From Oscillospiraceae bacterium (GTDB lineage Bacteria > Bacillota > Clostridia > Oscillospirales > Ruminococcaceae), in assembly GCA_030539275.1 (NCBI GenBank), contig JAUNSK010000016.1, forward strand, positions 1 through 64,000: 64,000 bases of DNA, given 5' to 3'. Position 1 is the first letter of the stretch. Each line of letters begins with the position of its first letter. Shown here one piece after another: positions 52,598-61,729 of this stretch. Both the position numbers and the translations under genes were made by a program. The notes beneath the pieces were generated by a model. That model was not told where the DNA came from and did no database searches. It worked only from the letters and a program-made list of their open reading frames with translations.

Positions 52598-53335
52598 ATG
52601 TCTAAAGTAATTGCAGTTACTTCCGGTAAAGGAGGTACTGGTAAGACATCGATATGTTCCGGAATAGGTTATTCACTTGCGAAGCAAGGCAACAGAACTC
52701 TTATCATCGAACTCGATTTTGGTCTCAGATGTCTGGATATTATTTTCAACCTTCAGGGAAAAATCAAGTTTGATCTCGGGCATGTGCTTTCAGGAAGATG
52801 TGATATCCTGGATGCAGTCACACAGACTCCGATGGCAAGCAACCTTAGTGTTGTATGCGCACCGGAAAACCCGTTCACAATCGTTACTGCAGACCAGATA
52901 GTCTCAATATGCACACAGATAAAAAAGTACTATGATTATATAATAATTGATACAGGAGCCGGTATTAATTCACATGTTTTTGATATCGTCCAGCAGTCAG
53001 ATCTTATATTAGTTGTTACAACACCTGATCCTATATGCATACGTGATGCCAGAATGATATCCGATGCATTTTATACTAAAGGCAATCAGAGACAAAGACT
53101 TATTATCAACAAGGTCACACGAATGGCTATGGACAGCATGCTGATACACGACCTTGATGAAACCATTGACACTATAGGCGTTCAGCTTATCGGGGTAATT
53201 CCTGAGGACTACCAGCTCGTTGCTGCTACCGGAACCGGTCAGCCTATTCCTTATGGTTCTCCGAGCCTTCTGGCATTTGACGCAATTGCAAAAAGAATAA
53301 AAAATGAAAATATTCCACTGACAATAAAATTCTGA
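52598..53335 (+). CDS. MinD/FlhG-type ATPase
   Basis: 245 residues from ATG 52598 (AGAAAGGAG upstream; the longer frame starts inside the promoter). Deviant Walker A SGKGGTGKTS (~9-18) with signature Lys, switch I region LIIELDFGLRCLDIIFNL, Walker B IIIDTGAGINSHVFDI, and GVIPEDYQLVAATGTGQPIP as in MinD. The DTGAG Walker B is closer to FlhG/MinD2 than to the DSPAG of classical MinD. The C-terminus (ENIPLTIKF) lacks a clear membrane-targeting amphipathic helix. In clostridia the usual order is mreBCD, PBP2, minC, minD, minE, rodA, mgsA; here only this ATPase remains between PBP2 and mgsA. Confidence 0.85.
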   Translation: MSKVIAVTSGKGGTGKTSICSGIGYSLAKQGNRTLIIELDFGLRCLDIIFNLQGKIKFDLGHVLSGRCDILDAVTQTPMASNLSVVCAPENPFTIVTADQIVSICTQIKKYYDYIIIDTGAGINSHVFDIVQQSDLILVVTTPDPICIRDARMISDAFYTKGNQRQRLIINKVTRMAMDSMLIHDLDETIDTIGVQLIGVIPEDYQLVAATGTGQPIPYGSPSLLAFDAIAKRIKNENIPLTIKF

Positions 53336-53422
53336 TAAATCATATATGACATTCAAACAAACAGCTTTGTACTGCTTTATTTCAATAAAACAGGCAGCCA
53401 TAAAAAAGAAAGGAAATTTATT

Positions 53423-53827
53423 ATGACTATAGCATTGATAGCACATGACGCAAAAAAAGAATTAATGGTTCAGTTCTGCATAGCATACTGCGGAATTCTT
53501 TCTAGAAACAACCTGTGTGCAACCGGCACCACAGGAAAACTGGTAAGTGAAGCAACCGGCCTTAATATTCACAGATATTTAAGCGGTTCGCAGGGCGGTG
53601 ACCAGCAGCTTTCATCCAGAATATCATGCGGTGAAGTTGATATATTATTATTTTTCAGGGATCCGATAACACCTAAGGCAAACGAGCCGAATGATATTGA
53701 ACTTCTCAGATTATGTGATGTTCATAATGTACCTGTTGCAACAAATATTGCTACAGCTGAAGCTCTTATACTTGCACTTGAGCGCGGTGATCTTGACTGG
53801 CGTGCGTACGGTACACCTGAGTTTTAA
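53423..53827 (+). CDS. mgsA: Methylglyoxal synthase
   Basis: 134 residues. Phosphate-binding GTTGKLV, then LSGSQGGDQQLSSRI and the catalytic-Asp region LFFRDPITPKANEPNDI, followed by CDVHNVPVATNIATAEAL. Converts dihydroxyacetone phosphate to methylglyoxal. Strong ribosome site AAGAAAGGAA. Located after minD and before hisS; its place matches the end of the clostridial mre-min cluster. Confidence 0.95.
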   Translation: MTIALIAHDAKKELMVQFCIAYCGILSRNNLCATGTTGKLVSEATGLNIHRYLSGSQGGDQQLSSRISCGEVDILLFFRDPITPKANEPNDIELLRLCDVHNVPVATNIATAEALILALERGDLDWRAYGTPEF

Positions 53828-53863
53828 TATGACATTTAATAAACGGAAGGATATCAATGAAAT

Positions 53864-55156
53864 ATGGCTTTAATCGTTCAAAGACCTCTTGGAACTGAGG
53901 ATATTACTCCATCACAGATCTACAAGTGGCAGACAGTTGAAAAAATTGCAAAGGATACAGCTGGTGTCTTTGGTTTTAAAGAGATCAGATTCCCTACATT
54001 TGAAAATACAGATCTTTTTCTTCGCAGTGTCGGCGAAACTACTGATGTTGTTCAGAAAGAAATGTATTCAGTTATTGCCAAAGAAAGCAGGTTTACTCTG
54101 AGACCTGAAGGTACTGCAGGTACTATTCGTGCAGTGATACAAAACGGTATGCTCAATGATGCACTGCCGCAGAAGGTCTTTTATATTACCTCATGCTTCA
54201 GACATGAACGCCCGCAGGCAGGAAGACTCCGTGAATTTCATCAGTTCGGCTGTGAAATGGCAGGCAGCCAGTCCCCTGCTGCCGATGCAGAAATGATCTC
54301 TCTTGCAGATTCATTTCTAAAAAGATTAGGTCTTAAAAATATCGAACTTAACATAAACTCTATCGGCTGTCCGACATGCAGAGCAAAATATCACAAGGAA
54401 TTAAAAGCTTTCTTTGAAGCCAGAAAAGCTGAGCTTTGTGAAACATGCCAGAGCCGTCTTGAAAAGAATCCCATGAGGATCCTTGACTGCAAGAGTCCTG
54501 TATGTTCTGAAATTGCCAAGGATGCACCGCTTATACTTGATTATCTTTGTGATGACTGCAGCGAGCATTTTGAAAAACTTCAGGCACACCTTAAAACACT
54601 TGGTATTTCATATAAAATAAATCCTAAGATCGTACGCGGTCTTGATTACTATACAAAAACAGTATTTGAGTTTATTACTACTGATATCGGTGCCCAGGGA
54701 ACAGTATGTGCAGGCGGAAGATATGACGGACTAGTAAGTGAACTCGGCGGACCCCAGACTCCTGCCCTCGGATTTGCAGCAGGACTTGAACGTCTGATCA
54801 TGACAATGGAAAAACAGGGCTGCGACTTTATGGAAGATAAAAAGTGTGAGCTGTTTATTATTCCTATGGGTGATGCTGCATTTGATTACACACTTAATAT
54901 AGCCGGAAAACTCCGTGAGGAAGGCTATCGTGTAGAATATGATCTTATGGGCCGCGGCATCAAGGCACAGATGAAGTATGCAAATAAGCTCGGTGCACTG
55001 TATACTATGGTTATAGGTGACAATGAACTTGAAGCTAAAAAAGCAAAGCTTAAAAATATGCAGTCATCAAATGAAACAGAAATTGCTCTTGATGACAAGT
55101 TTACTGATAACTTTTCAAATGAAATACTTTCAGTTATCCTTGAACTTGATGATTAA
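53864..55156 (+). CDS. hisS: Histidyl-tRNA synthetase
   Basis: 430 residues. Class II core: motif 2 FRHERPQAGRLREFHQFG, the His-specific GLDYYTKTVFEF (LDYY), motif 3 around GFAAGLERLIMTME. A Cys-rich insertion (CPTCRAKYHKELKAFF, then CETCQSRL and CDDCSEHF) lies between, as in many Firmicutes enzymes, with the look of a zinc-binding part. C-terminal anticodon domain (ELFIIPMGDAAFDYTL...). Directly ahead of aspS, as in Bacillus, but no T-box leader is seen. Confidence 0.97.
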   Translation: MALIVQRPLGTEDITPSQIYKWQTVEKIAKDTAGVFGFKEIRFPTFENTDLFLRSVGETTDVVQKEMYSVIAKESRFTLRPEGTAGTIRAVIQNGMLNDALPQKVFYITSCFRHERPQAGRLREFHQFGCEMAGSQSPAADAEMISLADSFLKRLGLKNIELNINSIGCPTCRAKYHKELKAFFEARKAELCETCQSRLEKNPMRILDCKSPVCSEIAKDAPLILDYLCDDCSEHFEKLQAHLKTLGISYKINPKIVRGLDYYTKTVFEFITTDIGAQGTVCAGGRYDGLVSELGGPQTPALGFAAGLERLIMTMEKQGCDFMEDKKCELFIIPMGDAAFDYTLNIAGKLREEGYRVEYDLMGRGIKAQMKYANKLGALYTMVIGDNELEAKKAKLKNMQSSNETEIALDDKFTDNFSNEILSVILELDD

Positions 55157-55184
55157 AGCTGTTATAATTTAATTATAAAAAAAC

Positions 55185-55218
55185 AGGGATATCCCGATAA
55201 GGGATTCCCTTAATTTTT
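55185..55218 (+). terminator. Weak hairpin between hisS and aspS
   Basis: AGGGA-T-ATCC (55185-55194) pairs with GGATTCCCT (55202-55210) with one bulged base, then TAATTTTTG. A weak terminator or processing hairpin; hisS and aspS may still be partly co-transcribed. Confidence 0.4.
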
Positions 55219-55257
55219 GAAAATTATACTTTTTTATACGAAAGGAACATACTAACA

Positions 55258-57027
55258 ATGGCAGACAATATGAATGGTCTGAAAAGGACCCATTACTGCG
55301 GTGATGTAGAAGGGATCGGAAATGAAGTTACTGTCGGCGGTTTTGTACAGAAAATCCGCGATCTCGGAAATCTGATCTTTATAGATCTCAGAGACAGAAC
55401 AGGTATCGTACAGCTTGCATTTAACGATAATACTGACAGGGCATTATTTGAAAAAGCTGCATCCTGCAGATCAGAATTTGTTCTTATGGCAAAGGGTATC
55501 GTTGCAAAGAGAGCAAGCATCAACAAGGATATTAAAACAGGTGAAATAGAAATAATCGTAAGCGACTTAAGAATTCTTGCAAAGGCAAAAACACCGCCTT
55601 TTGAAATACAGAATGAAACAAAGGTAAACGAAGAACTCCGACTCAAGTACAGATATCTTGACCTTCGCAGACAACCGCTTCAGAAAAATCTCATGATGAG
55701 ACACGAAATAGCTAAGGCTGCACGTGAATATTATTATGAAAACGGATTTATCGAAATCGAAACTCCTATGATGATTAAATCCACACCCGAAGGCGCAAGA
55801 GACTATCTTATCCCTTCCAGAGTTCATAACGGCAACTTCTATGCACTTCCTCAGTCTCCTCAGATGTACAAGCAGCTTCTTATGGTTGCAGGTATGGACA
55901 AGTATATCCAGCTTGCAAGATGCTTCAGAGATGAGGACCTCAGAGCTGACCGTCAGCCTGAGTTCACTCAGATAGATATCGAGATGTCATTTGTAGATGT
56001 AGATGATATCCTGAAATCAACAGAAGGATTTATCTCTTATCTTTTCAAAAAAGTTCTTGGCGTTGATATTCCTACACCTCTGCCGAGACTCAGATATGTT
56101 GACGCAATGAACAAATACGGTTCAGACAAGCCTGATACACGTTTCGGCATGGAGATCACGGACTTAAGCGATATCGTAAAATCATGCGGCTTCAGTGTAT
56201 TTACAAAGGCAATTGAAAACGGCGGCAGTGTACGTACGATCGTTGCAAAAAATGCAGCAGGTGTACTTACAAGAAAAGAAATAGACAAGCTTGCTGAAAT
56301 GGCAAAGGGTATCGGTGCAAGCGGTCTTGCATATATCAGATGGAATGATGAAAAACCGAACTGTTCATTTGCAAAGTTTATGACAGAAGATGAGATAGAA
56401 GCAATACTTAAGACTTCCGGATGTGAAAAGGGTGACGTTGCCCTTATCATTGCAGATAAAAACAAGGTTACTCTCCCTGTTCTCGGCGCACTCAGACTTC
56501 ACGTCGCAAAGAAGCTTGACATTATTCCGGACAAGTTCAACTTCCTCTGGATCACTGAGTTCCCGTTCTTTGAATGGGATGAGGATTCCCAGACATGGCT
56601 TGCAATGCATCATCCGTTCACAATGCCTATGGATGAATGCCTGCAGTATCTGGACAGCGCACCTGAAAAGGTATTTGCCAAGGCTTATGATCTTGTGCTT
56701 AATGGTATTGAGCTTTCATCAGGATCAATGCGTATTACTGATTATGAACTTCAGCAGAAGATGTTCAGTGCACTTGGTCTGACAGACGTTGAGATCCAGG
56801 CTAAGTTCGGCTTCCTCGTTGAAGCATATAAGTACGGTGCACCACCGCACGGCGGTCTTGGCATTGGTCTTGACAGACTTTCAATGCTTATGTGCGGCAC
56901 TGACAGCCTCAGAGATGTAACAGCATTTCCTAAGGTACAGAACGCAAGTGAGCTTATGTCTGATGCTCCGGCTCCTGTCGACAAGGAAAACCTTGATATA
57001 CTCGGAATTAAAATTATTGAAGAATAA
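55258..57027 (+). CDS. aspS: Aspartyl-tRNA synthetase
   Basis: 589 residues, bacterial type. N-terminal OB anticodon domain (GNLIFIDLRDRTGIVQLAF), class II core with FRDEDLRADRQPEFTQID (motif 2) and GLGIGLDRLSMLMCG (motif 3), and the bacterial GAD insertion at ~290-410. Follows hisS by 101 nt. Ribosome site GAAAGGAA. Ends before a clear terminator. Confidence 0.97.
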   Translation: MADNMNGLKRTHYCGDVEGIGNEVTVGGFVQKIRDLGNLIFIDLRDRTGIVQLAFNDNTDRALFEKAASCRSEFVLMAKGIVAKRASINKDIKTGEIEIIVSDLRILAKAKTPPFEIQNETKVNEELRLKYRYLDLRRQPLQKNLMMRHEIAKAAREYYYENGFIEIETPMMIKSTPEGARDYLIPSRVHNGNFYALPQSPQMYKQLLMVAGMDKYIQLARCFRDEDLRADRQPEFTQIDIEMSFVDVDDILKSTEGFISYLFKKVLGVDIPTPLPRLRYVDAMNKYGSDKPDTRFGMEITDLSDIVKSCGFSVFTKAIENGGSVRTIVAKNAAGVLTRKEIDKLAEMAKGIGASGLAYIRWNDEKPNCSFAKFMTEDEIEAILKTSGCEKGDVALIIADKNKVTLPVLGALRLHVAKKLDIIPDKFNFLWITEFPFFEWDEDSQTWLAMHHPFTMPMDECLQYLDSAPEKVFAKAYDLVLNGIELSSGSMRITDYELQQKMFSALGLTDVEIQAKFGFLVEAYKYGAPPHGGLGIGLDRLSMLMCGTDSLRDVTAFPKVQNASELMSDAPAPVDKENLDILGIKIIEE

Positions 57028-57033
57028 AAACTT

Positions 57034-57070
57034 ATGCGGGAAACTTTATTTTGGTTTCCTGCATTTTTTA
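57034..57070 (+). terminator. Terminator of aspS
   Basis: 11-nt arms ATGCGGGAAAC/GTTTCCTGCAT (57034-57044 and 57054-57064), one G-T pair, then TTTTTT. Confidence 0.85.
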
Positions 57071-57303
57071 TTTATTTATTTATACAAAAACAATAAAAAT
57101 ATATTGTTTTTGTCGATCATATAATGTATAATGTAAATAAGGTTATAAATAAAATGTTGATATATGTAAATTATAAGATAAGCTAATAAATCTTTAATAT
57201 CTGTCATGAATAAAAAGAAATGTTCCAAATCAGAAAAAGACAGCTAGTATATCATACTTTTTATATCAACAAATATAATTTACTACATAAGGAGGGTTGC
57301 AGC

Positions 57304-58224
57304 ATGAGACTTGTAACCAGGTCTGACTTTGACGGACTTGCCTGCGGTGCGCTTCTTAAAGAAGCCGGCATAATAGATTCATTCAAATTTGTTCATCCCA
57401 AAGATCTTCAGGATGGTCTGATCGAAGTCAACGAAAATGATGTTCTTGCAAATGTTCCTTTTGTTGAGGGGTGCGGTCTGTGGTTTGATCATCACTCAAG
57501 TGAACAGGAAAGGAATAAACTCCAGGGAAAATACAAGGGTGAAAGCAGGCTCACTCCGTCCTGCGCAAGAATCATCTATGATTATTACGGAGGCAAAGAA
57601 AAGTTTTCGCACTACGATGAAATGATGGAAGCTGTAGACAAGGTCGACTCAGGTCATCTTACGATGAATGATGTTCTGCATCCGAAGGGATGGGTGCTTA
57701 TTGGATTTATTATGGATCCGCGCACCGGTCTTGGCAGATTCAGAAACTTTACTATAAGCAATTATCAGCTGATGGAAAAGCTGCTTGACTGCTGCAGAAC
57801 AATGTCAACCAGTGATATACTTAATCTTTCAGATGTCCAGGAACGTATCAAGGTCTACAAAGAACAGACTGAGCTCTTTAAGAAAATGATAAAAGCACAT
57901 ACAAAAGTCAGCAAAGACGTTATTATTACTGATTTGCGGGGCGAAAAAACTATATACACGGGAAACAGATTTCTTATATACAGCATGTATCCCAGACAGA
58001 ACATATCTGTATGGATAGTTGACGGAAAAGGGGGTCAGGGCTGTTCATGTGCTGTAGGCCACAGTATTATCAACAGAACCTCCCCTGTTGATGTCGGAAG
58101 TCTGATGCTTAAGTACGGCGGCGGCGGTCACAGAGCTGTGGGAACATGCCAGTTCAATAATGAAACAATGGCAGAAAAGACTAAAGCACTTCTCCATGAG
58201 ATCGTATACTATGGTGAAAACTGA
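57304..58224 (+). CDS. DHH-family phosphoesterase
   Basis: 306 residues from ATG 57304, which follows GGAGGG; the longer frame has no ribosome site. DHH landmarks: TRSDFDGLACGALL (motif with D-x-D), GLWFDHHSSE (DHH) and the DHHA1 end KYGGGGHRAVGTCQF. Family members are nanoRNases, exopolyphosphatases or cyclic-dinucleotide hydrolases; substrate not determined. Unlike NrnA, the central part is short and lacks a clear second D-x-D. Stands alone with its own terminator. Confidence 0.85.
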   Translation: MRLVTRSDFDGLACGALLKEAGIIDSFKFVHPKDLQDGLIEVNENDVLANVPFVEGCGLWFDHHSSEQERNKLQGKYKGESRLTPSCARIIYDYYGGKEKFSHYDEMMEAVDKVDSGHLTMNDVLHPKGWVLIGFIMDPRTGLGRFRNFTISNYQLMEKLLDCCRTMSTSDILNLSDVQERIKVYKEQTELFKKMIKAHTKVSKDVIITDLRGEKTIYTGNRFLIYSMYPRQNISVWIVDGKGGQGCSCAVGHSIINRTSPVDVGSLMLKYGGGGHRAVGTCQFNNETMAEKTKALLHEIVYYGEN

Positions 58225-58226
58225 TT

Positions 58227-58268
58227 AATACTCATGAGACATATTTATGTGTCTCATGAGTATTTTTA
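58227..58268 (+). terminator. Terminator of the DHH gene
   Basis: 15-bp perfect stem (58227-58241 and 58250-58264), 8-nt loop, TTTTT tail. It begins two bases after the stop codon. Confidence 0.92.
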
Positions 58269-58436
58269 TATAAAACTATCACATTTTACATATTTCCTTC
58301 CTTTATGATATAAAACACAAATACTTTTTATCTTGAATCAGCAAATCAAAAGTAGTATAATATTTATACAGCTGATTAAGCCGGAAAACTAAAAATAAGA
58401 AAAAGATAAGGCAAGTTGAAAGGGAGACATAAAAAG

Positions 58437-59858
58437 ATGCCTAACAAAAAAGATAATGAATCACAGGATACTCTCAGGTTCAAAGCTGTTGCGCCAAACA
58501 GGAATGTATCTGATGAAACAAAAATATACCCTGCGCGCAGGTCCTCAGAACCCTCACGCAAAAACACCGGGTCGTCTCAGGCTCAGCATGCTAATGCGCG
58601 TGTTAATCGTGACGGCACGAGATACTCAGGCCAGTCCCAGCAGCGCACAGGAAACTTAAAGCCCGGTACGGGACACCGCAGTGAATCAGAACTCGGAAGC
58701 ATTGAAAAAATGCCTTCAAGACCACAGAGGCGCCCGGAATCATATGGTTCCAGAAATCCGGATGCAGTACGCCGCAGACCTGAAAATGCTTCACAGTCGG
58801 CTGACAGTCAGAATGTACAGCGTCCCAGGAGCTCTCAGCCGTCTCAGAATCAGCCACAGAGACGACAGCAGGTGCAGACGGCTAAAGCCAGAAAAAGAAA
58901 AAATCCATTTTTGTCATTCATTGCAGTAATCATATGGATAGCAGTAATAGTATTTGTACTGTATTCATCCCTTGCACTCTACTATATTTCAAAGGTTTCA
59001 CCTATAGAAAACACCGGTCAGTTCAAAAACGATGACAGCCAGCTTATGTATTCTTCTTCAGTTAAAAATATTCTTGTTATCGGAACTGATGCCCGTGACG
59101 CATCCACCAGAGGATTGTCAGACTCCATGATCCTTATGTCTGTTGATAAAAAGGACAAAAAAATATTTATGACCTCATTTATGAGAGATATGTATACTGA
59201 GATCGAAGGTCATGGCTCTGATAAAATGAACGCGGCATATTCATACGGCGGTTCTGAGCTTCTTGTTGATACAATAGAGGATAATTTTAAAATAAGGATA
59301 GACGGCTGTGTTACAGTCAACTTTTCAGCTGTTGCATATGTAGTAAATGCTTTTGGCGGTGTTGAAATAACAGTATCAGACTCTGAAGCCGAGGCTATAA
59401 ATACTATTCTGTGCAGTGAAGTAAATCAGATCATGGGTGATGACCCGAACTCCGATTTTCTTAAGTCAGGAGGAACCTATAAACTTAACGGAAAGCAGGC
59501 ACTTTCATACAGCCGTATCCGTTATGTAGGTGATGCAGACTTTGAAAGAACACAGCGCCAGCGTACAGTTATCAATCAGCTGATGAAAAACATGAAAAAG
59601 ATAAATCCTCTGGCCCTCAACAAAAACATGAAAAAGGCTCTGCCTTTTATCGGTTCTGATATGTCAACGATGGACATGTATGTTCTTTCCCTCAGACTCC
59701 CCTCACTGCTGATCGGCTATGATATTGAGCAGATGAGAATTCCGGGTGATGATACATGGTGGTATGGTGAAACCGATGATGGTCAGTCAATACTAGGAGT
59801 TGACTTTGCGGCAAATACCGAAATACTGAAAAACAAAATATATCTTTCACAAAAATAA
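58437..59858 (+). CDS. LytR-CpsA-Psr (LCP) family wall-polymer ligase
   Basis: 473 residues from ATG 58437 with AAGGGAG about ten bases upstream (a TTG start seven codons earlier overlaps that region). A very long cytoplasmic tail (~1-150), rich in Arg, Ser, Gln and Pro (RPRSSQPSQNQPQRRQQ), precedes one membrane segment (~155-180). LCP core: NILVIGTDARDASTRGLSDS, MILMSVDKKDKKIFMTSFMR (with conserved D and R), GGVEITV and the Arg pair in SYSRIRYVGDADFERTQRQR. Transfers teichoic-acid-like polymers from lipid carrier to peptidoglycan. The long tail is longer than in Bacillus homologues and could be a phosphorylation or interaction site. Confidence 0.92.
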   Translation: MPNKKDNESQDTLRFKAVAPNRNVSDETKIYPARRSSEPSRKNTGSSQAQHANARVNRDGTRYSGQSQQRTGNLKPGTGHRSESELGSIEKMPSRPQRRPESYGSRNPDAVRRRPENASQSADSQNVQRPRSSQPSQNQPQRRQQVQTAKARKRKNPFLSFIAVIIWIAVIVFVLYSSLALYYISKVSPIENTGQFKNDDSQLMYSSSVKNILVIGTDARDASTRGLSDSMILMSVDKKDKKIFMTSFMRDMYTEIEGHGSDKMNAAYSYGGSELLVDTIEDNFKIRIDGCVTVNFSAVAYVVNAFGGVEITVSDSEAEAINTILCSEVNQIMGDDPNSDFLKSGGTYKLNGKQALSYSRIRYVGDADFERTQRQRTVINQLMKNMKKINPLALNKNMKKALPFIGSDMSTMDMYVLSLRLPSLLIGYDIEQMRIPGDDTWWYGETDDGQSILGVDFAANTEILKNKIYLSQK

Positions 59859-59859
59859 T

Positions 59860-59896
59860 AAAAAGATCCTGCCTTTGCGCAGGATCTTTTTATTTT
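59860..59896 (+). terminator. Terminator of the LCP gene
   Basis: 13-bp stem AAAAAGATCCTGC/GCAGGATCTTTTT (59860-59872 and 59879-59891), 6-nt loop, T-run after. Confidence 0.92.
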
Positions 59897-59965
59897 TTAA
59901 ATCGTGCATTGTTGAGGTTGAGTTGAGAAACAATTGTTAGGATTAAAACAAAGGAGGCAGGTAAA

Positions 59966-61729
59966 ATGTTTAAACTACTTAAAAACCTACAAAAAAAAGA
60001 CTGCTTGTTCGCAGTAATCAGTATTATCCTCATCGTAGCACAGGTATGGCTTGATCTTAAGCTTCCTGACTATATGGCAGAGATAACAAAGCTTGTCAAG
60101 ACACCCGGAAGTGAAATGAAAGATGTGGTGTCAGCAGGCGGGAACATGCTTTTGTGTGCTTTCGGAAGTCTTATTTCTGCTTTTATCGTTGGATTCTTTG
60201 CAGCAAAGATCGCTGCAGGTCTTTCTATGAGACTCAGGGAAAAAATATATACAAAGACAATGTCGTTTTCCATGGAAGAAATCAACGGATTTTCTACCTC
60301 AAGCCTGATCACACGTTCAACAAATGATATCACACAGATTCAGATGTTTGTTGCAATAGGTATGCAGGTACTTATAAAAGCACCTATACTTGCAGTATGG
60401 GCTATTATTAAAATAGCCGGAAAGAATCTGCGCTGGACTGCCGTTACAGGAGTTGCTGTAGGCGTTCTTATCCTTATACTGTCAGTAATAATAATCTTTA
60501 CAATGCCAAGATTCAGGATCGTTCAGCGTCTGACGGATAACCTCAACCGCGTATCAAGAGAAAATCTTACAGGAATACGAGTTGTCCGAGCTTATAACGC
60601 ACAAAAATATCAGGAAGCAAAGTTTGAAAAGGCAAATGACGAACTCACCAGAACACATCTTTTTATTTCCCGCATCATGGCAATGATGATGCCAAGTATG
60701 AGTCTTCTTTTGTCAGGTCTTACACTTGCGATCTACTGGGTCGGTGTATATATGATCGATGCGGCAGCGATGCCTGAAAAAATAAACCTATTCTCTGACA
60801 TGGTAGTATTCTCCTCATACGCCGTGCAGATCATTATGGCATTTATGATGCTTACTATGGTATTTATCATATTGCCAAGAGCATCAGTATCAGCTTCCCG
60901 TATAAATCAGGTTCTCTCTACAACATCTAAGATCACAGACGGCAGCATTACTGAAACTGACCAGTATAAGCATGGTGAACTGGAGTTCAGAAACGTCAGC
61001 TTCAAATATCCTGATGCGGCTGACTATGTGCTTCACAACGTCAGCTTCAGCGCAAAAAAAGGTGAAACTATTGCCTTTATAGGATCGACAGGAAGCGGAA
61101 AAAGTACGCTCGTAAATCTTATACCTCGTTTTTATGATGCAACAGACGGTGAAATACTCGTTGACGGGATCAATGTCAAAGATTATACTCAGGAGACTCT
61201 CAGAAACAAGCTCGGCTATGTTCCGCAGCGTGCAGTAATGTTCAGCGGAACAGTTGCATCAAATATTTCCTATGGTTCAAACGGCAGAGCAAAGCCGCAG
61301 GCTGATGCAGTATCACAGTCAGCTGAGATCGCCCAGGCTGATGAATTTATCACTAAAATGGATAAATCATATGACTCTGCAATTGCACAGGGCGGAACAA
61401 ATGTCTCAGGCGGTCAGAAACAGCGAATAGCTATAGCAAGGGCGATATGCCGCAAACCAGAAATATTTATCTTTGATGATTCATTCTCTGCTCTTGACTA
61501 TAAGACAGACCGCATACTGCGCGGTGCACTTAAGCATAAAACAGCTAAAACCACCACTCTTATCGTTGCACAGCGTATAGGAACGATCATAGATGCGGAT
61601 AAAATACTCGTCCTCGATGACGGTAATGTTGTAGGTATGGGAACGCATAAGGAACTTCTGAAGAACTGTAGCGTTTACCGTGAAATTGCTGAATCACAGC
61701 TTACAAAGGAGGAGATAGACAATGTCTGA
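59966..61729 (+). CDS. ABC exporter half-transporter, degenerate-site subunit
   Basis: 587 residues, six membrane helices followed by an ATPase domain. Walker A IGSTGSGKST and signature NVSGGQKQR are normal. Walker B reads IFIFDDSFSALD (Asp where catalytic Glu is expected) and the switch position is TLIVAQR (Gln instead of His). These two changes mark the degenerate half of a heterodimeric type-IV exporter such as TmrAB or TM287/288. Ribosome site AAGGAGG. Overlaps the next gene by 8 bp, its partner. Substrate unknown; drugs, lipids or peptides are all possible. Confidence 0.93.
   Translation: MFKLLKNLQKKDCLFAVISIILIVAQVWLDLKLPDYMAEITKLVKTPGSEMKDVVSAGGNMLLCAFGSLISAFIVGFFAAKIAAGLSMRLREKIYTKTMSFSMEEINGFSTSSLITRSTNDITQIQMFVAIGMQVLIKAPILAVWAIIKIAGKNLRWTAVTGVAVGVLILILSVIIIFTMPRFRIVQRLTDNLNRVSRENLTGIRVVRAYNAQKYQEAKFEKANDELTRTHLFISRIMAMMMPSMSLLLSGLTLAIYWVGVYMIDAAAMPEKINLFSDMVVFSSYAVQIIMAFMMLTMVFIILPRASVSASRINQVLSTTSKITDGSITETDQYKHGELEFRNVSFKYPDAADYVLHNVSFSAKKGETIAFIGSTGSGKSTLVNLIPRFYDATDGEILVDGINVKDYTQETLRNKLGYVPQRAVMFSGTVASNISYGSNGRAKPQADAVSQSAEIAQADEFITKMDKSYDSAIAQGGTNVSGGQKQRIAIARAICRKPEIFIFDDSFSALDYKTDRILRGALKHKTAKTTTLIVAQRIGTIIDADKILVLDDGNVVGMGTHKELLKNCSVYREIAESQLTKEEIDNV

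Noticed and set aside
55157-55257. T-box leader for aspS
   Set aside because: No GNUGGNACCGCG-type T-box sequence present and the space is too short; only a weak hairpin is seen.
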